Assembly (NCBI GenBank): GCA_902779305.1
Contig: CACZBD010000008.1
Span: 92,525 to 156,524 of the forward strand
Length of the DNA stretch: 64,000 nt
DNA from: an uncultured Lachnospiraceae bacterium
GTDB taxonomy: Bacteria; Bacillota; Clostridia; Lachnospirales; Lachnospiraceae
Reading direction: 5' to 3'
This document shows, one piece after another, positions 9,373 to 18,053 of this stretch. Positions within the stretch are counted from its first letter, which is position 1; every line of letters begins with the position of its first letter. The notes below the pieces were generated by a model that saw only the letters and a program-made list of their open reading frames with translations, did no database searches and was not told the DNA's origin. Position numbers and translations under genes: made by a program.

Positions 9373-10251
9373 TTACAGCATGACGAGATATGCGATGATC
9401 GATACCGCGCCGATCGCAAGACAATAAAACGCAAAAAACTTAAAATACCGGTTGATCACGACATTCAGCATGATCCTGATCGCCAGGAAACCTACCGCTG
9501 CGGCAATGACCATGCCGATAATGTATGCGGCGATCTCGCTGCCTGCAAGGTGCGTCCCCCCGATGTCCTTAATCTCTAAGATCATCGCGCCCAAGATCGC
9601 AGGCATTGACATGATAAAAGAATATTTCACGGCGAATTTCCGGTCAAATCCGCAAAGCAGACAGGCAACGATCGTGCTTCCGGATCTGGAAAGTCCCGGA
9701 AGGACCGCAACCCCCTGTGTCACACCGATCACGAATGCATCCCCGTAGTTGGCATTTTTCGGCTTCTTTCGTCCTTCTTTCAAAAGATCAGAGATAAAAA
9801 GGATCAGACCTGTCACGATCAGGCAGACACCGGGAACCAGAAGCGCCGTGGATGCGGATTCCACCACATCGGAAAGCAGGATCCCCAGGATCCCCGTCGG
9901 GATCGTGGAAATGATCAGCATGATCACAAATTTCCGGTAGGAAGTCGATGCGATCGTGATATACGGTTTCTTATGGATTGCCGTCAGGTTAGAGAAAAAA
10001 CGGCCGATATTGATGCAGACATCCTTGACGATATGGAAAAAGTCCACCAGGAGCTTGATGATATCCCTGTACATCACGCAGAAAACCGCGATCAGCGTTG
10101 CAAAATGCAGCAAAACATCAAACAGGATGCCGGTTTCCGTTTTTACATGCAAAAGGTTTTTCATAATGGCGAGGTGCCCCGAAGAACTGACCGGCAAAAA
10201 CTCCGTCAGCCCCTGCACGATCCCCATGATGATCGCCTGAAAAATGGTCAT
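9373..10251 (-). CDS. uppP: Undecaprenyl-diphosphatase UppP
   Basis: Integral membrane phosphatase that dephosphorylates undecaprenyl diphosphate so that the lipid carrier can re-enter peptidoglycan and other polymer synthesis; it also gives bacitracin tolerance. At 292 residues it is slightly longer than the usual 265-280. Both family signatures are present: LTEFLPVSSSGHLAI at 15-29 and PGLSRSGSTI in the second half, which supply the catalytic Glu, Ser, His and Arg. About eight hydrophobic helices are visible. GGAGG lies eleven bases upstream of ATG 10251, a slightly long spacing. It sits 40 bases after an MscS-type channel gene and just before ftsK in a run of envelope genes. Confidence 0.95.
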   Translation of the reverse strand: MTIFQAIIMGIVQGLTEFLPVSSSGHLAIMKNLLHVKTETGILFDVLLHFATLIAVFCVMYRDIIKLLVDFFHIVKDVCINIGRFFSNLTAIHKKPYITIASTSYRKFVIMLIISTIPTGILGILLSDVVESASTALLVPGVCLIVTGLILFISDLLKEGRKKPKNANYGDAFVIGVTQGVAVLPGLSRSGSTIVACLLCGFDRKFAVKYSFIMSMPAILGAMILEIKDIGGTHLAGSEIAAYIIGMVIAAAVGFLAIRIMLNVVINRYFKFFAFYCLAIGAVSIIAYLVML

Positions 10252-10291
10252 AGGAAAAAACGCCTCCTACAGATACTAAAAATCCCTAATA

Positions 10292-11152
10292 TTATATCAC
10301 ATGTACGTCGATCTGTTCAAATGGAATTGTAATCCCTGCGCCTTCAAATGCAGCAATGATCTCTTCCAAGATCTTCCGTTTCATTTCCAGATAATCTCCG
10401 GTTCTGACATAGAACTCAACGCCCAGCAAAATATCGCTGTTTTCAAGGCTGTCAACAAACACCTGCTTGTCATGGGCAAGGATCTTCTCGTCCTCAAGAA
10501 CCTTTAAGATCACCTTTCTGGCGTCTTCGATCTTCGTCGAATAGGAAACCGGAATGCTCAGATCGATCCTTCTTTCACTGAGCGCGGAAGCATCGATCAC
10601 GGTCGTATTGGCAAGCGCGCCGTTCGGAATGCTGATCATCCGGTAATCCCTGGTCCGGATCCTCGTATAGAACAGACTGATCTGCACGACCGTCCCTTCC
10701 ACATTGGTTGATTTTTCAAGGATATAGTCACCGACCACAAACGGTTTGCAGACAAGGATCAGCACACCGCCCGCAAAATTGGACAGACTGCCCTGAAAGG
10801 CAAGACCGATCGTGATCGCCGCACTGCCGATCAGCGCAACGATCGAAGCCGCATCCACGCCGAAACTTCCGGCCAGCAGAAAGATCAGCAGCAAAAAGAG
10901 AACGATCTTCACGCAGCTGTCGATAAAATGAATACTGCTGTTGTCTACTTTTGATCTTTCCAGTGCTTTTTTGATGATCCTGCGGATCAGCCTGATCAGC
11001 CAGTAGCCGATCACAAACAAGATGATGACCAGAACGACACGGATCCCGAGTCCCAGCATTTTTACCGGCATGTTTTCAAAATACTGCTGCATAAGGCTCT
11101 GCTTTTTCGCCAGATCTTCAAGCCCATATTCTTCCAACGATAAATTTTCCAT
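10292..11152 (-). CDS. MscS-family small-conductance mechanosensitive channel
   Basis: 286 residues, the size of classical MscS. There is an amphipathic N-terminus, hydrophobic helices at about 35-58 and 75-100, and a glycine/alanine-rich pore helix, GSAAITIGLAFQGSLSNFAGG. The pore helix is followed by the beta domain with the DYRMISIPNGALAN motif and an alpha/beta C-terminal cage. Such channels open under membrane tension to release solutes after hypo-osmotic shock. GAGG precedes ATG 11152. The gene starts ten bases after the DUF1015 gene ends, indicating one transcript. Assignment to the family is firm; which MscS subtype it is cannot be decided from the sequence. Confidence 0.9.
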   Translation of the reverse strand: MENLSLEEYGLEDLAKKQSLMQQYFENMPVKMLGLGIRVVLVIILFVIGYWLIRLIRRIIKKALERSKVDNSSIHFIDSCVKIVLFLLLIFLLAGSFGVDAASIVALIGSAAITIGLAFQGSLSNFAGGVLILVCKPFVVGDYILEKSTNVEGTVVQISLFYTRIRTRDYRMISIPNGALANTTVIDASALSERRIDLSIPVSYSTKIEDARKVILKVLEDEKILAHDKQVFVDSLENSDILLGVEFYVRTGDYLEMKRKILEEIIAAFEGAGITIPFEQIDVHVI

Positions 11153-11161
11153 TTTCTTCCT

Positions 11162-12394
11162 CTAAATCTCGTGAATAAACAGTCCGCTGCGAAGTTTCGG
11201 TTCAAACCAGGTGGATTTTGGCGGCATCAAAAGCCCTGCGTCCGCCACGGCACATAATTCATTGATCTGCGTCGGATACATGGCAAATGCGATCACGGCA
11301 TCTTCGTGTACGCGCCTTTCCAGTTCCGAAAGCCCCCTGATCCCGCCGATAAAATCGATCCGCTTGTCCTCTCTCGGGTTTGTGATCGAAAAAAACGGCG
11401 TCAGAACATGATCCTGCAGGATCGAAACATCCAGTCCTTTGACCGGGTCATCACTTTTGACGGCATCGGAAAACGTAAGGGAATACCACTGATCATCCAT
11501 AAATACGCCGCACTCCCCTTTCTTCTTCGGCCGGTAAGGTTCCTTGCCCTCATCGCGCAGTTCTCCGACGGTTTTTAAAAATTCCAGCGTTTCTTCCCTG
11601 CTGTGGCCGTTCAGATCTTTCACGACACGGTTGTAATCCAGGATCAGAAGTTCCTCGTCCGGGAACAATACGGACAGAAAATAATTGAATTCCTCCTCAC
11701 CCGTATAACCGGGGTGTTCTTCCCGCCGTTTTAATCCGACTTTTGCGGCCGATGCGCAGCGGTGATGTCCGTCTGCGATATACAGTTCCATGCCCGCAAG
11801 GATCCCCGTGACATCCCTGATCTCATTCTCATCATCAATGACCCAGACCCTGTGCGTGATCTGATCTTCAGATGTAAAATCCACTTCACAGGTCTTCTCT
11901 TTGATCTTCGAAACGAGCTCTTTCAGTTTCTGATCCGCATGATAAGCCAGAAAGATCGGCCCGGTCTGCGCGCTCATGGTATCCACATGGCGGATCCGGT
12001 CCACTTCCTTATCCGCCCTGGTACTCTCATGCTTTTTGATCGTTCCGTCCAGATAATCGTCGATGGAAGCACAGCAGACGATCCCGGTCTGTGCCCTCCC
12101 GTTCATGGTCAGTTCATAAAGATAAAGACAGGGTTTTGCATCCTGTACAAACTGTCCTTCCTCTTTCATGGAAAGGTAGATGTCTCTGGCTTTTTCGTAT
12201 ACGACATCCGCGTATGTATCCACCGAATCATCAAACTGGGTTTCCGCCCTGTCGATCTTCAGAAATGAAAGCGGTTGTTCCTGCACGATCTTTTTTGCTT
12301 CCTTTCTGTCGTAAACATCATAGGGAAGCGCTGCGATCTGATCTGCCAGTTCGTTTTTCGGTCTGATCGCGCGAAACGGTCTGATCTTTGCCAT
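11162..12394 (-). CDS. DUF1015 family protein
   Basis: 410 residues of a widespread, functionally uncharacterised family. It has the typical N-terminus MAKIRPFRAIRP followed by LPYDVYDRKEA, and the conserved IADGHHRCASAAKVG element in the middle, whose His-His pair looks catalytic or metal-binding. The start at 12394 has AAGGAG upstream and matches the family; an in-frame ATG 12 codons earlier lies inside the serA terminator and is unlikely. In other genomes this family is often found near serine biosynthesis genes, and here it lies just downstream of serC-serA. That suggests, but does not prove, a link with serine or phosphoserine metabolism. Confidence 0.88.
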   Translation of the reverse strand: MAKIRPFRAIRPKNELADQIAALPYDVYDRKEAKKIVQEQPLSFLKIDRAETQFDDSVDTYADVVYEKARDIYLSMKEEGQFVQDAKPCLYLYELTMNGRAQTGIVCCASIDDYLDGTIKKHESTRADKEVDRIRHVDTMSAQTGPIFLAYHADQKLKELVSKIKEKTCEVDFTSEDQITHRVWVIDDENEIRDVTGILAGMELYIADGHHRCASAAKVGLKRREEHPGYTGEEEFNYFLSVLFPDEELLILDYNRVVKDLNGHSREETLEFLKTVGELRDEGKEPYRPKKKGECGVFMDDQWYSLTFSDAVKSDDPVKGLDVSILQDHVLTPFFSITNPREDKRIDFIGGIRGLSELERRVHEDAVIAFAMYPTQINELCAVADAGLLMPPKSTWFEPKLRSGLFIHEI

Positions 12395-12431
12395 AATCTC
12401 TGCTCCTTTAGCGTATCTGTTCTTGATCAAT

Positions 12432-12474
12432 AAAAATCACCTCTTCCATTTTAGCAGAAAGAGGTGATTTTTTT
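12432..12474 (-). terminator. Intrinsic terminator after serA
   Basis: AAAAATCACCTCTT (12432-12445) is complementary to AAGAGGTGATTTTT (12459-12472), with a 13-base loop. On the minus strand the stem is followed by a T-rich run, and it begins 20 bases after the serA stop. Because A- and T-runs flank both sides, it could also work in the other direction. Confidence 0.85.
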
Positions 12475-12493
12475 AACATGAATTATCAAATTC

Positions 12494-13660
12494 TTATTTG
12501 ATCAGTCTGACACGGATCACACCGTCAATAGATTCGATCTTTTTGACCATGTCTTCCGTAATGTTCGACTCCACATCGAGCATGGTGTAAGCATAATCGC
12601 CTTTGGACTTGTTCATCATGTTGCTGATGTTGATGCCGAGGTCACCGAATGTTGCGGTAAATTTCGTGATCATGTTGGCAACATTCTTATGCATGATGGC
12701 AAGTCTGCCGGAGCAGGTGCAGACACCCATGTCACAGTTCGGATAGTTCACGGAATTGTTGATGTTACCGTTTTCCAGATAGTTCATCAATTCTTTGACA
12801 GCCATCTTCGCGCAGTTGTCTTCGGATTCCTCCGTGGAAGCGCCAAGATGCGGGATTACGATGCAGCCTTCCTGACCGGCCGTTTTCGGATTCGGGAAAT
12901 CAGAAACGTATTTGGCGACTTTTCCGGCTTTGATCGCATCGATCACATCATCTTCATTTGCAAGAAGGTCACGCGCAAAGTTTAAGATGATCACGCCGTC
13001 TTTCATCTTGTCGATGGCTTCTTTGTTGATCGTATTCTTTGTGGAATCCATCAGCGGAACATGGATCGTGATAATATCGCAGTTCTCATAGATATCATCG
13101 ATATTCTTCACATGTTTGATGTCACGGCTTAAGTTCCAGGCCGCATCCACGGAAATATAAGGATCATAGCCGTATACTTCCATGCCGAGATGCTTCGCAA
13201 CGTTGGCAACTCTGACACCGATCGCGCCAAGGCCGATGATACCAAGCTTTTTGTCCTGGATCTCATGTCCTGCGAATTTCTTTTTCTCTTTTTCCGCCAT
13301 CTTGGCAATGTCCGGATTTCCTGCTTCGGAATTTACCCAGTTGATCCCGCTGACGATATCACGGTTTGCAAGCAGCATTCCCGCGATCACAAGTTCTTTG
13401 ACACCGTTTGCGTTTGCGCCGGGGGTATTGAAAACAACAATTCCTTTCTCTGCGCATTTGTCCAGCGGGATATTGTTCACGCCCGCGCCGGCTCTTGCAA
13501 CCGCAAGCAGGTTGTCGGAAAGCTCCATGTCATGCATTGCGGCACTTCTTACAAGAATTCCGTCCGCTGCATTCAGATCTTCCGTCTTCTCATATTTTTC
13601 ATCGAAACGTTCCAGCCCGACCTGTGCGATCGGATTTAAGCAGGCATATTTAAACATCAT
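12494..13660 (-). CDS. serA: D-3-phosphoglycerate dehydrogenase
   Basis: First enzyme of serine biosynthesis: oxidises 3-phosphoglycerate to 3-phosphohydroxypyruvate with NAD+. The 388-residue form has a substrate domain, a Rossmann fold with GLGAIGVRVANVAKHLGM, the catalytic His in IPHLGASTEESEDNCA, and a C-terminal ACT domain (about 320-388, ending SIDGVIRVRLIK), which commonly senses serine. AAGGAG lies five bases before the first of two consecutive ATGs; the second (13657) would also serve. It is the second gene of the serC-serA operon, separated by 85 bases that contain a strong hairpin, and is followed by a terminator. Confidence 0.95.
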   Translation of the reverse strand: MMFKYACLNPIAQVGLERFDEKYEKTEDLNAADGILVRSAAMHDMELSDNLLAVARAGAGVNNIPLDKCAEKGIVVFNTPGANANGVKELVIAGMLLANRDIVSGINWVNSEAGNPDIAKMAEKEKKKFAGHEIQDKKLGIIGLGAIGVRVANVAKHLGMEVYGYDPYISVDAAWNLSRDIKHVKNIDDIYENCDIITIHVPLMDSTKNTINKEAIDKMKDGVIILNFARDLLANEDDVIDAIKAGKVAKYVSDFPNPKTAGQEGCIVIPHLGASTEESEDNCAKMAVKELMNYLENGNINNSVNYPNCDMGVCTCSGRLAIMHKNVANMITKFTATFGDLGINISNMMNKSKGDYAYTMLDVESNITEDMVKKIESIDGVIRVRLIK

Positions 13661-13715
13661 GCATTCTCCTTATTTTCAAATGTATTGCCTCCTCGCTGTT
13701 GCTCGAAGGCAGGTC

Positions 13716-13759
13716 GCGAAAACGATGCAATTTGATGCTGGCGCATCAAGCGTTTTCGC
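13716..13759 (-). other. Intercistronic hairpin spanning the serC stop codon
   Basis: Two nested inverted repeats: GCGAAAACG (13716-13724) with CGTTTTCGC (13751-13759), and inside them TTGATGC (13732-13738) with GCATCAA (13743-13749) around a four-base loop. The serC TGA (13748-13746) lies in the inner stem. There is no T-run, so it is not a terminator. It may protect the serC 3' end or adjust the serC/serA expression ratio (inference). Confidence 0.6.
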
Positions 13760-14828
13760 TCTCAAATTTCTTCATGAATTCAACGAGTTTTTCGACGCCT
13801 TCGATCGGCATTGCGTTGTAGATGGAAGCTCTCATGCCGCCGACGCTTCTGTGGCCTTTTAAGTTCTCAAAGCCTGCCTCTTTGGATTCCTTGATAAATT
13901 TGGCATCCAGTTCCTCGTTGCCGGTCACGAACGGAACGTTCATTAAGGATCTGTCCTCTTTGACAACGGTTCCTTTGAAAAGCTTGCTCGAATCCAGGAA
14001 ATCATACAGGATCTTCGCCTTCTTCTCGTTATATTCCTTCATTGCCTCAAGGCCGCCGCGCTTTTTCAGCCATTTGAATACCTTGCCGCAGATATAGATC
14101 CCGTATGCCGGAGGCGTGTTGTATAAGGAATTGGCATCCGCATGCGTCTTGTACTTGAGCATGGTCGGTGTGTATGGAAGCGTATCTTCCGTGATCAGGT
14201 CTTCCCTGATGATCACGATCACAACGCCGGCAGGTCCGATGTTCTTCTGCACACCGCCGTAAATGATCCCGTACTTTGTCACATCAACGGGTTCTGACAG
14301 GAAACAGGAGGAAACATCCGCAACCAGTGTATGCCCTTTGGTGTTCGGAAGGGTTTTGAACTTTGTACCGTAGATCGTGTTATTTTCACAGATATATACA
14401 TAGTCTACATCATCCGGAATGTCCAGATCGGAGCAATCGGGAATGTAGGAAAATGTCTTATCCTCACTGGATGCGACTTTGATGGCCTCACCGTAGATCT
14501 TCGCCTCGTTGAATGCCTTCTTCGCCCACTGGCCGGTCACGATATAAGCAGCCTTTTTGTTCTTCATCAGGTTCATCGGGATCATTGCGAACTGCTGGTG
14601 TGCGCCACCCTGTAAAAACAATACCTTGTAATTGTCCGGGATGTTCATCAGCTCTCTTAGATCCGCTTCCGCTTCCTGGATGATCGTTTCAAAGACCTTG
14701 CTTCTGTGACTCATCTCCATGACGGACATTCCGCATCCGCGGTAATCCAGCATCTCATCTGCCGCCTCCTGCAATACCTCTTCGGGTAAAACCGCAGGTC
14801 CTGCCGAAAAGTTATAAACCCTTTTCAT
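13746..14828 (-). CDS. serC: Phosphoserine aminotransferase
   Basis: PLP enzyme that transaminates 3-phosphohydroxypyruvate to phosphoserine, the second step of serine synthesis. The 360-residue length is standard. The N-terminus MKRVYNFSAGPAVLPEEVL, the central LFLQGGAHQQF segment and the PLP-lysine region GGVQKNIGPAGV identify it. GGAGG precedes ATG 14828. It opens the serC-serA operon, with a candidate sigma-A promoter 34-62 bases upstream of the start. No phosphoserine phosphatase gene is seen in the window. Confidence 0.96.
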   Translation of the reverse strand: MKRVYNFSAGPAVLPEEVLQEAADEMLDYRGCGMSVMEMSHRSKVFETIIQEAEADLRELMNIPDNYKVLFLQGGAHQQFAMIPMNLMKNKKAAYIVTGQWAKKAFNEAKIYGEAIKVASSEDKTFSYIPDCSDLDIPDDVDYVYICENNTIYGTKFKTLPNTKGHTLVADVSSCFLSEPVDVTKYGIIYGGVQKNIGPAGVVIVIIREDLITEDTLPYTPTMLKYKTHADANSLYNTPPAYGIYICGKVFKWLKKRGGLEAMKEYNEKKAKILYDFLDSSKLFKGTVVKEDRSLMNVPFVTGNEELDAKFIKESKEAGFENLKGHRSVGGMRASIYNAMPIEGVEKLVEFMKKFESENA

Positions 14829-14861
14829 GTTTTCTCCTCCTTAAAAAACTCTTTTCCAAAT

Positions 14862-14890
14862 AATATAAACTATGGTTAAAAAAATAACAA
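14862..14890 (-). promoter_or_regulatory. Candidate sigma-A promoter for serC-serA
   Basis: Minus-strand -35 TTGTTA (14890-14885), 17-base spacer, -10 TATATT (14867-14862). It lies between the end of the L,D-transpeptidase gene and serC, in the most A/T-rich part of the gap. The -10 matches five of six consensus bases, the -35 four. Confidence 0.55.
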
Positions 14891-14933
14891 ACTAAATTAT
14901 TTTTCATGGAGCCCAAAAAACATATGGCTGCGC

Positions 14934-16325
14934 TTATTCATACAGGACAACGGGCGTCCCGACACGCACCATCGAATACAGTTTCGCGGCGTTTTCCTTG
15001 GGCATGTTCACACATCCGTGGGAACCGTCGGTTAAGTAGATATCCCCGCCGAATTTTGACCTCCAGGTCGCATCATGCAATCCGTAATGATTGTAAAATG
15101 CCATCCAGTAATAAACAAAGGTTGCGTAGTTTTCTCCCCGAAGGGTCCTGCCCTCCTGCATGAAATAGATATCGGTGATCATGGACGGCGTATCATTGTG
15201 ATATCTCTTGCACCCGGTCACGACATCGCTCTGCAGGGCCAGTTTCCCGCCCTCGATATAATAGAGTTTCTGATTCGACAGATCCACTTCCACATAAGTA
15301 TCACCGACCTCCGCATTACCGTGCCCCTTTCCTTCCTGGGAATAGATCGGCTCTCTCTGCTGCTGATACCCGTTTAAGATCGTCTTGGTAACGGATTCGG
15401 CTTCCGCTTCCTCATCCACGATAAAGCCCGGATCCTTACTCGGGATCTGTACCGTGCCGCCTTTATACTTATGCCAGGTTCTGCCCTTTTTATCCGTATC
15501 GAAGACATCCGATACTTTTTCCATATACTGAAGCACCTTATTATGATCCAGCTCCGGTTTCCCGTCCGATCCGAATACGGGCTGCTTCTTTTCGTCACAA
15601 ACGATCCAGGAAGCAAAATCATGTTTATCCAGTGTCAGAGACAATTCGTCATCCACATAAGTGATCTTTGCATTCTGGATCTTATCGATCGTCTTCCAGG
15701 CATCCAGGGCTTTCTGCTGTATGGCGGTAGCCTTCGGTGCCTCGTAGTCTGCGGTCAGGTCGCAGTCTTCTTTCCCGTTTATGACCGCATTCTTGATCTC
15801 TACTGTAGCCTTTCCGGTATTCAGCACGTCCTTTCTGTCATCGCGGAACGTAAAATGGTTCATACGGTTTTCCACGCTGACAAGGGCTTTCGCATTCTTT
15901 TCTTCCTGCTTAAAGCTGTCGAGTCCGTCAAGAAGCGCTTGCAGTTTTCCCTCATCATAGGATGCGTCCGGCCTTGCCTCATAGTTCGTCGGATAGATAA
16001 AATACCAGACCCATTCAAAAGGTTTCTGGCTCCTTAAGATCTCATTCAGAGATTTTTCAAAATCGATCCGGTAATCAAAATCACTGCCTTTGAGGGAAAC
16101 CGTTTCGCCCTGCAGTTTCAGATCAAGACTGTAATCCTTCAGTTCGTTGCAAAGGATCTCATTCATCTGTGAAGCCGTCAGCGCATATGCATTATGATCA
16201 TTGATCGTGGTATTCGGCATAAACCTTGTCCGGTAATATCCCGACACAACGAGATACAGGATCCCGGCAAAAAGCACGATGCAGCCAAGAACGATCCCGA
16301 TCACTTTTAAAACTTTCCTGCCCAT
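14934..16325 (-). CDS. L,D-transpeptidase (YkuD domain) with PG-binding-type N-terminal domains
   Basis: 463-residue membrane-anchored enzyme. One helix lies at about 7-29, then an extracellular region of about 300 residues resembling the YkuD-associated peptidoglycan-binding domains, and a C-terminal YkuD catalytic domain (about 340-463). The active site reads SHGCVNMPKENA with the nucleophilic Cys near 438 and a preceding HD element (YGLHDATWRSKFG). Such enzymes make 3-3 cross-links in peptidoglycan or attach proteins to it. The gene begins 14 bases after ilvB, with AAGGA ten bases before its ATG, so it appears co-transcribed with the branched-chain genes, an unusual partner. The start has no better alternative. 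Confidence 0.92.
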   Translation of the reverse strand: MGRKVLKVIGIVLGCIVLFAGILYLVVSGYYRTRFMPNTTINDHNAYALTASQMNEILCNELKDYSLDLKLQGETVSLKGSDFDYRIDFEKSLNEILRSQKPFEWVWYFIYPTNYEARPDASYDEGKLQALLDGLDSFKQEEKNAKALVSVENRMNHFTFRDDRKDVLNTGKATVEIKNAVINGKEDCDLTADYEAPKATAIQQKALDAWKTIDKIQNAKITYVDDELSLTLDKHDFASWIVCDEKKQPVFGSDGKPELDHNKVLQYMEKVSDVFDTDKKGRTWHKYKGGTVQIPSKDPGFIVDEEAEAESVTKTILNGYQQQREPIYSQEGKGHGNAEVGDTYVEVDLSNQKLYYIEGGKLALQSDVVTGCKRYHNDTPSMITDIYFMQEGRTLRGENYATFVYYWMAFYNHYGLHDATWRSKFGGDIYLTDGSHGCVNMPKENAAKLYSMVRVGTPVVLYE

Positions 16326-16339
16326 TCCTCAGTAATCCT

Positions 16340-18031
16340 TCAGTTTGTATTTTCCGTCTGCGCTTTTAAGTCATCCGCATCAAAAGCTTCCTCGATCGCA
16401 GCTCCTGCGGAAACCATCGGAAAGACTTTGTCGTCCTTGTCGATGACGCATTCGATCAGCACGGGTTCCTTCAAGGCGATCGCTTTTTCAAGCGCCGGCG
16501 CCACTTCTTCTTTCGTCGTAACACGCATGGCTTTGCACCCGAGCGCTTCCGCCACTTTGACGTAATCCACTTTATCCGTCAGAACGGTGTGGGAATACCG
16601 GCTTTCATAAAACAGTGTCTGCCACTGTCTGACCATGCCGAGTACCTCATTGTTGATCACGATCTGGATGATCGGAATATTATATCTGCTTGCCGTTGCA
16701 AGTTCATTCATGTTCATGCGGAAACAACCGTCGCCGCCGATATTGCAGACGATCTTATCGGGTCTGCCGACTTTTGCGCCGATGCAGGCGCCAAGACCGT
16801 ATCCCATGGTCCCAAGGCCGCCGGAAGTGATAAAGGTCCTGGGTTCCGTGTATTTATAGAACTGCGCGGCCCACATCTGGTGCTGGCCGACATCCGTGGT
16901 AATGATCGCTTTTCCTTCCGTAATCCTGTATAGTTCCTCGATCAGATACGGACAGGTCAGTTTCTTCTTCGGATATTTCAGTGGATATTCCGCCTTGTAA
17001 TCCGCGATCTCTTTTAACCATTCCGTATGGTCAAGCGTTTCGAGACGATCGTTTAAGATCTTCAGGATCTCTTTGACATCGCCGATCACGGAAGCATCCG
17101 TTTTGATATTCTTGTTGATCTCAGCGGGATCGATATCGATGTGCAGGATCTTCGCTTTTCTGGCAAATTTCTTGGCATCCCCGACGACACGGTCTGAAAA
17201 ACGCGCGCCGAGAACGATCAAAAGATCCGACTTGGTCACACCGAAATTCGTTGTTTTCGTTCCATGCATGCCGATCATGCCGGTATACAGCGGATCACAG
17301 CCGTCAAAACCGCCTTTTCCCATCAGCGTATCGCAGACAGGAGCACCGATCTTATGCGCGAATCTGGACAGTTCCGCACTCGCCCCGGAGATCACCGTAC
17401 CGCCCCCGGTGCAGATGAACGGGCGTTTTGCCTTTCTGATCAGTTCCACGGCCGTATCGATGTCTTCCTCCGTAAAACGCTTCGGAACTTCAAGATCATA
17501 GGGTGCCTGATATGTGTATTCCGCTTTCGCGGCTGTCACATCCTTCGTGATGTCCACAAGCACGGGACCCGGACGTCCGCTTCTTGCGATCGCAAAAGCT
17601 TTGCGGATCGTATCCGCCAGTTCATTGACATCTTTGACGATATAACCGTGTTTGGTGATCGGCATCGTAACGCCTGCAATATCCACTTCCTGGAAAGTGT
17701 CTTTTCCGAGCAGCGGAAGGATCACGTTTGCCGTGATCGCAACCATCGGAACGGAATCCATGTAAGCCGTCGCGATCCCCGTGACCAGATTAGTGGCACC
17801 AGGGCCGGAAGTAGCCATACACACGCCGACCTTTCCTGTTGCTCTTGCATAACCGTCAGCCGCATGGGCAGCGCCCTGCTCATGGCTGGTCAGATAGTGA
17901 TGGATCCGATCCTGATAACGATATAATTCATCATAAATATTCAGTATGGAACCGCCGGGATAGCCGAACACGGTATCCACGCCCTGCTCGAGCAGACATT
18001 CCATAACGATCTGTGAACCGGTCAATAACAT
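16340..18031 (-). CDS. ilvB: Acetolactate synthase, large catalytic subunit
   Basis: TPP enzyme that condenses two pyruvates (or pyruvate and 2-oxobutyrate) to acetolactate or acetohydroxybutyrate, the committed step of valine, leucine and isoleucine synthesis. It is 563 residues. VFGYPGGSILNIYDEL and HEQGAAHAADGYARATG (catalytic Glu) are near the N-terminus; the TPP motif GDGCFRMNMNELATA runs to INNEV near the C-terminus. ATG 18031 was chosen for its GCAGGAG site and the family start MLLTGSQIVMECL; a start 17 codons earlier would overlap ilvD. No small regulatory subunit gene (ilvN) is adjacent. Confidence 0.95.
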   Translation of the reverse strand: MLLTGSQIVMECLLEQGVDTVFGYPGGSILNIYDELYRYQDRIHHYLTSHEQGAAHAADGYARATGKVGVCMATSGPGATNLVTGIATAYMDSVPMVAITANVILPLLGKDTFQEVDIAGVTMPITKHGYIVKDVNELADTIRKAFAIARSGRPGPVLVDITKDVTAAKAEYTYQAPYDLEVPKRFTEEDIDTAVELIRKAKRPFICTGGGTVISGASAELSRFAHKIGAPVCDTLMGKGGFDGCDPLYTGMIGMHGTKTTNFGVTKSDLLIVLGARFSDRVVGDAKKFARKAKILHIDIDPAEINKNIKTDASVIGDVKEILKILNDRLETLDHTEWLKEIADYKAEYPLKYPKKKLTCPYLIEELYRITEGKAIITTDVGQHQMWAAQFYKYTEPRTFITSGGLGTMGYGLGACIGAKVGRPDKIVCNIGGDGCFRMNMNELATASRYNIPIIQIVINNEVLGMVRQWQTLFYESRYSHTVLTDKVDYVKVAEALGCKAMRVTTKEEVAPALEKAIALKEPVLIECVIDKDDKVFPMVSAGAAIEEAFDADDLKAQTENTN

Positions 18032-18053
18032 CTTTTTACTCCTGCTTTTTAAA

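Noticed and set aside
16325..16340. Expected acetolactate synthase small subunit (ilvN) after ilvB
   Set aside because: Only 14 bases separate ilvB from the L,D-transpeptidase; no ACT-domain small subunit is present in the window.
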